This document shows positions 56,392 to 64,000 of a DNA stretch of 64,000 bases, piece by piece. Within the stretch, counting starts at the first letter, position 1; each line of letters begins with the position of its first letter. Made by a program: the position numbers and the translations under genes. The stretch comes from Symsagittifera roscoffensis (lineage: Eukaryota; Xenacoelomorpha; Acoela; Convolutidae), in assembly GCF_963678635.1 (NCBI RefSeq), contig NC_087066.1, forward strand, positions 20,117,996 through 20,181,995, read 5' to 3'. The notes beneath the pieces are model-generated. The model did no database searches, was not told where the DNA came from, and worked only from the letters and a program-made list of their open reading frames with translations.

Positions 56392-56599
56392 TCTGCAGCT
56401 TGGTGCAATTCTTTTCTTTTTAAATAGATTTATGAAGGAAGCATTAGTTTTTTTTGACAGTTCAGTTTGCTTGCCTTGCTGTTTATGCAATATGAGCAAC
56501 ATTGCTTAAAGGAAAATTCGCATTTTGAATTTTGGATTTTTTTCTTAGATGGTGAGTTTTTTTTTGATGTTTGATTTGATATACCCATTTTCGAATCGA

Positions 56600-56791
56600 T
56601 CATATAAATTTTTTTTGCGAATTGTTTCTATGGAAAATTTGTGTGCCATTCAGTACTTTAAGTTTTTCTGTTTTTTCTAAATTTGTAGTATTTTCATTTT
56701 TTACTAAATTCTCTACCGTTTTTCTGAAGTCTGAGACCGGTTTTTGTGTGGTTAAGTGCGTAATATTCCCTTTCAGTTGATATTGCTCCAA
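56600..56791 (-). pseudogene. Unidentified coding trace
   Basis: A 63-codon minus-strand frame, Lys/Asn/Thr-rich (HLTTQKPVSDFRKTVENLVK), with more protein-like sequence upstream in another frame to about 56960. The style resembles Gag or linker regions of the AT-rich retroelement at 7.7-16.8 kb, but no motif proves it. Confidence 0.3.
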
Positions 56792-57168
56792 AATTTACGG
56801 TTAGATCATCGTTATTTTTGTGTTTTAATATGATCTTCATAATCATAGTTTTTGTAATTTTGTTTCAACCTGTAAAACTAGTTGTTGAATTAATTCTTCC
56901 GGTAAATAAAAACCCATCTTCTGACATAAACACGAAAATTTTTTGATACTTTCTAGTTTCTTTCTAAATCAAAAATGTATGTAATTTCAATTTGTTTTTC
57001 AATTGTACCGCACTAAATAATTTTATTTGAATCAGCCATATTTTTCTTTTTTGTTATTCATAATGATGTTTCGGTCAAGGTAGTTTTTGGCTTTTTCTAC
57101 TTTTTTCAACATATTTTGGGCGTTTATCTCTAATCTGATTACAATTTTGCTGTTTCTTCGTTTATTTC

Positions 57169-57375
57169 TTATTCTACTGAAACTTCAGGGCGTGTTCCTA
57201 TGATAAAATTTTGCGTAATATCAAGGATAACCCTCCCATTGATTGTAGCCTCATTGCCATCTGCATTGGGTCCGAATCTGATGGTGATGAAAAAGGTTTC
57301 TACACTGTTTTGCTGCTGTCTCCCTTTTTCTTGTTGTTGTAGCAAATGGATGTTCGTCCCATTAACGATGGGCAC
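57169..57375 (-). pseudogene. Unidentified frame, paralogous to 60309-60500
   Basis: 68 codons in the first copy of the large duplication (TNIHLLQQQEKGRQQ then FFITIRFGPNAD), matched by 63 codons at 60309-60500 that differ at several residues and in the C-terminus. The frame extends upstream on the minus strand without a stop to about 57530 (DDWLFQSQTN). No family is recognised; repeated G-P-N-A suggests an old tandem unit within the protein. Confidence 0.35.
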
Positions 57376-57595
57376 ATTTTCAGCTACATTGGGTCCAAAG
57401 TTTAAACTGGGTAAAAATGACTTGAAGTATATATTTTTTTCTATCCATTCCTGATGTGGTTTATTGTTATTCCTAACTTTTTCTTATCTATTTTCGACAT
57501 TTGTCTGTGATTGAAAGAGCCAGTCATCATTGTCCGTCAGGTTGGTTCCTCGTTGTTTAGTTTCAATCGCATCTCTGATTTTTTTTTGTTGAATA

Positions 57596-58328
57596 CAGTG
57601 CTGATTTAAATTATCCGGACAAAACGAACAAAACTTGAATTTTCAAACGCGTTTTTTTTTCAAATTGGGTTAAGATTAGACAAAAAGTGAAGAGGACAAA
57701 AGTTGCTTAGAATTTCACCAGAATTATTATGGCGTCATTTTTCACCGAAATTTTCAACAAAATTTTTACCCCAAAAATAGGTCAATTTGTTTTTTTTCAA
57801 TTAATCAAGAATTACGCTGAAACTACTTTGTTAATTGATAAAAAAAGTTATATCACAGGAAGCCTCTTACGCATTTCAACAAAGTTTAAGAAGGATTAAA
57901 TCTCCAAAAACCAGTTAAGAGAAAAAAATTTCACTTGATAGTCAATTAATGTGATTTTTACTATATATAACCCAGAATCTCTATATAAAAATAAATTTTA
58001 AACAATTTGCGCAATTTTTTGGAGATTTAACCCTTCTTAAACTTTGTTGAAATGCGTATGAGGCTACCTGTGATATAACTTTCTTATCAATTAACAAAGT
58101 AGTTTCAGCGTAATTCTTGATTAATTGAAAAAAGTCAAAATGACCCAATTTTGGGGTAAAAATTTTGTTAAAAATTCCGGAGAAAAAATGACAACTTAAT
58201 AATTCTGGAGAAATTCTAAGCAACTTTTGTTCTCTTCACTTTTTGACTAATCTTAACCCAATTTGAGAAAAACGCGTTCGAAAATTCATGTTTTGTTCGT
58301 TTTGTCCGGATAATTTAAATCAGCACTG
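57596..58328. mobile_element. Foldback MITE with TA target duplication
   Basis: Begins CAGTGCTGATTTAAATTATC and ends with its inverse, bordered by TA on both sides (57594-57595 and 58329-58330). The arms are about 315 bp each and nearly complementary, around a roughly 100-bp centre. TA duplication and CAGTG ends are typical of Tc1/mariner/pogo superfamily MITEs. There is no transposase, so it would depend on a related element elsewhere. The open frame across the right arm is a by-product. Confidence 0.85.
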
Positions 58329-58566
58329 TATTCGTTACTTTGTTGTTTGCATCAAGATTTTGCCGTCCGTAATTGATATTGTGAGGTTTTTTGTTTATGT
58401 TTCATTTTATTTTTTTTTGTCATGGTTTTGTTGCTTAAAATTGTTTATTGTTCTAAATTCAATTTTTTGAGCTTGATTGAAAAAAGAAAAAAAATTATAT
58501 TGCTAATTGAGTAAGATTCAATTTAATTGTGATGTGTTTCTCAACTAGTGTTTTCCCAGTTTTCAG

Positions 58567-58803
58567 CTAGTATTCCTCATTAAAATTTGTAGAAGTATAA
58601 TTTTGCATTTTGTGATACCTCTGGGTCTTGAAATACTTTGCAAATATGATTAGAATACCTGTGATTAATTGTATTTCGCTTTCTACTGCTAAATGCACTG
58701 ACTGATCTGTTGGCAAACAAAGTGTTTGATTGAATTTCAAAACTTTTTTGAAAACTTCATCTGTGAAAGTTGAAGCTGCTTTGAGATCACTGTTAATTCG
58801 CAT
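58567..58803 (-). pseudogene. Unidentified coding trace
   Basis: A 78-codon minus-strand frame starting at an ATG, reading like protein (AASTFTDEVFKKVLKFNQTL, AVESEIQLITGILIIFAKYF). Upstream to about 58920 an adjacent frame also reads as protein (SPSPNDKNEAFIVRTVKWKT), separated by two stops, so the ancestral gene was longer. No domain is recognised. It lies in the extra segment of the first copy of the large duplication. Confidence 0.4.
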
Positions 58804-60160
58804 GAGTTAAACTTAATTCGTCAATAACCACTTAGAGTTTGTTTTCCATTTGACGGTTCGAACAATAAAAGCTTCATTTTTGTCATTTGGACTTGGAGAT
58901 ATGATTTTTTGAGTAAGTTTCGTTCGACTTTTGTAATTGTCAAGTTTTCACAAAATAATTATCTAAAACTGGTCTTTCATTTTCATGATAAGTTTGTCTT
59001 TACATGGACCTATTCCTGCTAAAAAAGTTGTCAAAGAGATTTTCTTTAAGCTGAAACTGTCGTTGGTTTCTGTCTGCGTTTCGTATGAATTCGAATCGTA
59101 GAATTTATTCTAAGTTGACTGGTGAATCATTGTTCTCATCATCGCTTTTTCGATATATTGTTCCTGAGGTTTATAAGTGACTGCGTAATTTATTACGTGT
59201 TAAATAGGTATAATTCAATCGAAATGATTTTGTTTTTGAAATGAGTATCAAAATATATTTTCTGACTCCTTTTTTCCGTGATGTCCTAATTAGTTTAATT
59301 GTTTCACTCGAGTTTCATTGTATGTTTTTTGTCTGTTTTTTGAGTTTTTTCCAAAACATGTAAGTTAGTTTCTGAATATGATTTTCTACGCTTTTTTTAT
59401 TTTTTAAAATTTTTTCTCTGTTATATAACTAAATTTTGCTTGTGTTCTAATGAATTTTTTTCCAGGTATAGTAAAAGGATAATGAAATACACATTTTGAA
59501 TCGTGCATTTTGCAAACTGTTAGTCTTAAACTGTGGGCTGTTTACTTTGTTTCGTTAGAAGTGTCTGGGTATTCCGGAACAGGTGGGTTCGAAACTGTAA
59601 TTCAATGCTAAATTATAGGTTAGATTTGTTCAACTTTTTACCTGCGTTCTAATTTAGAGTTTTTGCATCAAGTTTCATTTTTTCAATCAAAACGATGCAA
59701 AATTTCAGTTAATAGAAAATGATAAGTTTTCAAAACAAACTTGTTTTTATTTCAAATTTCTAGCATTTCGTGTCAACTGAATGTAGGTGTATAAGTACGG
59801 TATATTTAAGCTCCAATTCAACCTTTTTTAGTGAATTTTAAAAAATTGTTTGTTTTCTTAAGGCGTGTTTCAGTAAGCAAAATTTAGTTTATAAAAATTG
59901 ATAAGTACCCAAAACAAAAAATTTTAATTACAGTTTCCTTTTTTGTTTGTGTACATAACTACAAACTCATACCTCTAAATTGATAATTTTAGTGTATTAA
60001 GGTAAATTGTTTATTACTTTAAGATGTGTATCAAAATTTTATGTTAGATATTTCGTTTTTTATAAAATTACTGTGTAACATATTTTTTTTTCATGAATGT
60101 AATCTGATTCTGAATACCAGCTCAAATCTGTGAAGAATATTTTTGAAAATTGAAGTAGCC
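58804..60160. other. AT-rich part of the first duplication copy
   Basis: Apart from the coding trace near 58850-58920, no gene is visible; short plus-strand frames are T-rich and hydrophobic by composition. A GGTTCGAAACTG sequence near 59588 (also 61106) looks like a tRNA B box, but no tRNA fold surrounds it. Confidence 0.45.
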
Positions 60161-62565
60161 ATGTTTTTCTCTTTTGTTTTTGTTATTCATAATGATGTTG
60201 CGGTCAATGTGGTTTTTTGCTATCTCTTTTTTTCCTAACAAATTTTGGGCCTTTAACTGCGATTACAATTTTGCTGTTACTTCGTTTACTTCTTATTCTA
60301 CTGAAAATTCAGAGTGTGTTCCAAGGAAATAAGTTTTGCGTAATACCAAGGATAACCATCCCATTGATTGTAGGCTCATTGCGATGTGCATTGGGTCTGA
60401 ATCTGATGGTGATGAAAAAGGTTTCTATACTGTTGTGCTGCTGTCTCCCTTTTTCTTGTTGTTGTAGCAAATGGATGTTCGTCCCATTAAGGATGGGCAC
60501 ATTTTCAGCTGCATTAGGTCTAAAGTTTAAACTGGGTAAAATTGACTCGCAGTATGTTTTTTTCTATCCATTCTTGTTGTGGTTTTTTGTTATTCCTAAC
60601 TTTTCTTAAACTGTTTTTGACATTTGTCTGTGATTGAAATAGCCAGTCATCATCGTCCGTCAGGCTGGTTCCTCGGTGTTTAGTTTCAATCGCATCGCAA
60701 AGTTTATGAGTGACTGCGTAACTTATTACGTGTTAATTTGGTATAATTCAATCGATTTAATTTTGTTTTTGAAATGAGTGTCAAAGTATTTTTTCTGAGT
60801 CCTTTTTTCCGTGATGTCCAAATTGGCTTAATTGCTTCACTCGAGTTTCATTGTATGTTTTTTGTCTGTTTTTTGAGTTTTTTCCTAAACTGTTCGTTTC
60901 TGAATATTATTATTGTACGCTTTTTGTTAATTTTTAAAAAAATTTCTTCTCTCTATTGGATAACTAAGTTTTCATTGTGTCCTAAGAAATTTTTTTTCAA
61001 GTATAGTTAAAAGATGATGAAACTCACATTTTGAATTGTGCATTTTTGCAAACTGTTAGTTCACTTTATTTCGTTAGGAGTGCCTGGGTATTCCGGAACA
61101 GGTGGGTTCGAAACTGTAAATCAATGCTAGATTATAGGTAAGATTTGTTCAACTTCTTACCTGCGTTCTACTTTAGAGTTTTTGCATCAGTTTCTATTAT
61201 TTTTCAGTCAAAACGATGTAAAGTTTCAGTTAATAGAAAATGATATATTTTCAAAACAAACTTGTTTTTATTTCAAATTTCTAGCATTTCGCATTTCGTG
61301 TCAACTGAATGTAGGTGTACAACTACGGTATATTTAAGCTCCAATTCAACCTTTTTTAGTGAATTTTAAAAAATTGTTTGTTTTCTTAAGACGTGTTTAA
61401 GTAAGCAAAATTTAGATTATAAACTTTGATAAGTACCCAAAACAAAAATTTTTTATATATAATTTTTTTTTTTACATAACTACAAAATCATACCTCTAAA
61501 TTGATAATTTTAGTGTATAAAATTAAGTTGTTTATTACTTTAAGATGTGTTTCAACATTTTATGTTAGATATTTCGTATTTTTTAAAACTATTGTGCAAC
61601 ATAATTTTTTTTTCTTGAATGTAATCCGTTTGTCAATACCAGCTCATATCTGTCAACAAAATATTTGAAAATTGAAAGATCTAAATTTTCGTTTGTAAAT
61701 TGTTTTTTGATTTGAGTCGTTGTTTTGATAAACTGAAAAACAAAAGTTTTTTAAAGGAGGTGGGAATTAAGCAAGGAGGTAAATTTTATGCAAAAAATGT
61801 TTGGAAGGTTATACTTTGAAATACACTATTCAGAAATTAAATATTTTTCTGGGATAGAATGAGACTTTGAAAAACGAGTCTTTTGTTCATGTAACTATTC
61901 TAATTTTATTCACGAGCCCGTGATAAAAATATTTCATTGTATTGAACTAGCATTGAATTGCCTTATACTCTGATTGATCAATTTCATTTTTAAAAACTCT
62001 CAAAATTAACCAAAAAGGAATTTTTGTTTTCAAGTCTTTTTAGACCCGTTGGTCACACCAGTTGAGTCGAAGTTGTTTTGCTATCTCATTGTGTAATTTG
62101 AGATAAAGTACACCGTCGGTTTGTCAATTTTTGTTCATTATTGTGCATTAACAGTAAACCTTATTGTTAATGCCGTGGACTGCCGATGTGTTCTCTATTT
62201 TTTGTCGGATAGGTTCGTGCTAAAACTCAATCTGATACTGATCCTATTTTTATTCTTCTTAATTTCTAGGTCTCACAAGATCATATAAAAACGGGTAAAT
62301 CTATCAGTGTTTATGGTCAACTTGAATATAACTCTTCAATGACAATTTGATAAGGTACAGTCAGATTTTACAGCAAAAAATTTAAAAGTTAGCTATGAAA
62401 GTGATACAATCATAAACGTTAGCATTTAAATCAAGAGGCAAAAAAAATAATCAGTGTTTGTTTGTGTTCATCAAAAGAGGATCTTTATAGTGATTTCGGA
62501 GAGCTTTGAAAATGATCCGTTTGATCGACTTAAGAAACTGACTACCAAATAATGACAAAAAAATC

Positions 62566-62640
62566 GACTGGTATTTCACACTTGAAAGTGAAAAGCAGGC
62601 TTTTACAAAAGCTTACACTGATTTCATGCAGAATCATTGA
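62566..62640 (+). pseudogene. C-terminal coding trace in the second array unit, repeated at 63879-63953
   Basis: Plus-strand frame of 24 codons, DWYFTLESEKQAFTKAYTDF ending M-Q-N-H and stop. The other unit keeps the same frame and length with four base changes, two silent, one Thr to Ser and one Gln to Arg, and a stop changed from TGA to TAA. Preservation of frame and stop suggests a real protein end. No family is recognised; upstream the frame breaks within about ten codons. Confidence 0.35.
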
Positions 62641-62974
62641 TAATAAAACTCACCAGAGCCCGTGATAAAATTATTTCATTGTATTGAACTAGCATTGAAT
62701 TGCCTTATACTCTGATTGAGCAATTTCATTTTTAAAAATTCTCAAACTTATTCAAAATGGATCGCTGGCGGCTTTTTTCTGTAAGGTATTTTCAAATTTA
62801 TGTAACTTCACCGACAAAGAGGTCCTATGGATTTTATTGGTTCTAATGGATCTCTTTTTGCAGAAGTTTTGCTAATGTTACAAAAAAATGTGCATAGTGT
62901 ATGCCATGCTTGCTAGTAAATTAAGTTAAAGTTCAAATACGTTCAACCGATCATATCCCCATGTTTGCTAAAGT

Positions 62975-63110
62975 TAGAAACCCATTGCCCCCAACCCCCA
63001 GTTTACAGTCTATACCAAGAGAAATTTTCATATCCTCCCCCCAGAACTGGGGTGGATACTCAAAGTCACGCCCGCCCCCCAAGTTTTTAAACCCCCACCC
63101 CAAACTAGTG
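62975..63110. other. C-rich spacer in the second array
   Basis: Runs of 5-7 C (CCCCCAACCCCCA, CCTCCCCCCAG, GCCCGCCCCCCAAG, CCCCCACCCC) in otherwise AT-rich DNA, at the end of the first unit. On the minus strand these are G runs that could form quadruplexes. Confidence 0.7.
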
Positions 63111-64000
63111 CTGCGTTTGTAAATTGTTTTCTTAATTGAGTCGTAATTTCGATAAACTGAAAAACAAACGCTTTTTAAGGAGGTGGGAATTAAGCAAGGA
63201 GGTAAGGTTTATGCACAAAAGGTTTGGAAGTTTATATTTTGAAATACACTATTCACAAATAAAATATTTTTCTGGAATATAATGAGACCTTGAAAAACGA
63301 GTCTTTTGTTCATGTAACTATTCTAAAATTAGACAAATTTTTGTTTTCAAGTCTTTTCAGACCCGTTGGTCACACCAGTTGAGTTGAAGTTGTTTTACTA
63401 TCTCATTGTGTAATTTGAGATAAAGTACACCGTCGGTTTGTCAATTTTTGCTCATTTTTGTGCATTAACAGTAAACTTTTTTATTAATGCCGTGGACTGC
63501 CGATGTGTTCTCTATTTTTTGTCGGATAGGTTCGTGCTAAAACTCAATCTGATACTGATCCTATTTTTATTCTTCTTAAGTTCTAGGTTTCACAAGATCA
63601 TATAAAAACGGGTAAATCTATCAGTGTTTATGGTCAACTTGAATATAACTGTTCAATGACAATTTGATTAGGGACTGTCAGATTTTACAACAAAAACTTA
63701 AAAGTTAGCTATGAAAGTGATACAATCATAATCGTAAGCATATAAATCAAGAGGCAAAAAAAATCAGTGTTTAATTAAGTTCATCAAAATAGGGTCTTTT
63801 TAGTGGTTCGGAGAGCTTGGAAAATGATCAATTTGATCGACTTAAAACACTGACTACCAAATAATGACAAAAAATAGCGACTGGTATTTTTCACTTGAAA
63901 GTGAAAAGCAAGCTTTTACAAAAGCTTACACTGATTTCATGCGGAATCATTAATAAAAAAACTCACCAGAGCCCGTGATAAAATTATTTCATTGTCTTGA

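Larger units (their letters stand above)
57044..61680. repeat. Large direct duplication, first copy enlarged
   Basis: 57044-57580 matches 60180-60695, and 59165-60165 matches 60703-61680, in the same order and orientation. The second copy is contiguous, whereas the first carries about 1.6 kb extra (57580-59165), which includes the foldback MITE. Either the first copy gained sequence or the second lost it. Confidence 0.8.
61692..64000. repeat. Second long-unit array, running off the right edge
   Basis: GTTTGTAAATTGTTTT with the following roughly 1.4 kb begins at 61692 and again at 63115 (period 1423 bp). The first unit has an extra copy of about 100 bp (CGAGCCCGTGATAAAA... at 61913 and again near 62656) that the second lacks at the equivalent place. 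The stretch from about 62095 to 62290 is homologous to the minus-strand-frame region of the 17.6-28.9 kb array (GATAAAGTACACCGTC, CGGATAGGTTCGTGC, CTAGGTCTCA). Nothing in the remaining unit matches that array clearly. Confidence 0.8.

Noticed and set aside
59588-59599. tRNA B-box-like GGTTCGAAACTG (also 61106)
   Set aside because: No A box at the required distance and no cloverleaf; it is simply part of the large duplication.
1-64000. CRISPR array or bacterial operon
   Set aside because: No short regularly spaced repeats, no cas-like frames and no ribosome-binding-site/operon structure; all recognised genes are eukaryotic mobile-element genes.

Overview
The window looks like a stretch of an AT-rich invertebrate animal genome. 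Nearly everything recognisable is mobile or repetitive DNA in decay. There is no intact long reading frame, no rRNA, no CRISPR and no bacterial-style operon. The animal assignment rests on the element types, Ty3/Gypsy-type retroelements and a Maverick/Polinton relic; species cannot be read from the sequence. A run of 200 N at 50651-50850 is an assembly gap.

Layout. 1-4480: a comparatively GC-rich Ty3-like retroelement on the minus strand, with gag pieces, a zinc knuckle, a retropepsin and the start of reverse transcriptase (RT), running off the left edge. 4480-7720: unique DNA with a duplicated coding trace, a CGGAGGGTT minisatellite, a tRNA-like remnant and a palindrome. 7720-16760: a second, very AT-rich Ty3/Gypsy relic on the minus strand, with gag, Arg/Ser/Asn-rich tail, RT, RNase H and integrase, full of frameshifts. 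17561-28850: a tandem array of long units (about 1583 bp, with 1410-bp and truncated variants). 29530-30290: a TTCGACT-type minisatellite. 32787-36337: four copies of a roughly 535-bp hairpin-ended module, with two more at 53592-55576. 37500-40292: an OTU-like coding trace and a 1193-bp tandem duplication. 41450-49245: the Polinton relic. 49250-57000: AT-rich DNA with local duplications. 57044-61680: a larger duplication carrying a TA-flanked foldback MITE. 61692-end: a second long-unit array related to the first.

The Polinton relic is the main gene group. All detectable genes are on the plus strand, in this order: small ORFs (one exonuclease-like, one or two possibly PC4-like), packaging ATPase, a small conserved ORF, an unknown conserved protein, retroviral-type integrase, a candidate minor capsid protein, a pX-like core protein, double-jelly-roll major capsid protein, and an adenain-like cysteine protease. 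Together they would package and integrate a virus-like element. Every long gene carries frameshifts or stops, and no protein-primed DNA polymerase B is visible, so this is a dead, partial copy.

The least explained features are the hairpin-ended modules, which have Helentron/HINE-like architecture and an apparent T-T insertion site visible against a local empty-site paralogue; the two related long-unit arrays with a conserved splice-signal-like block; and a 26-bp identity to the Polinton sitting exactly at a tandem-duplication junction 3.3 kb away.
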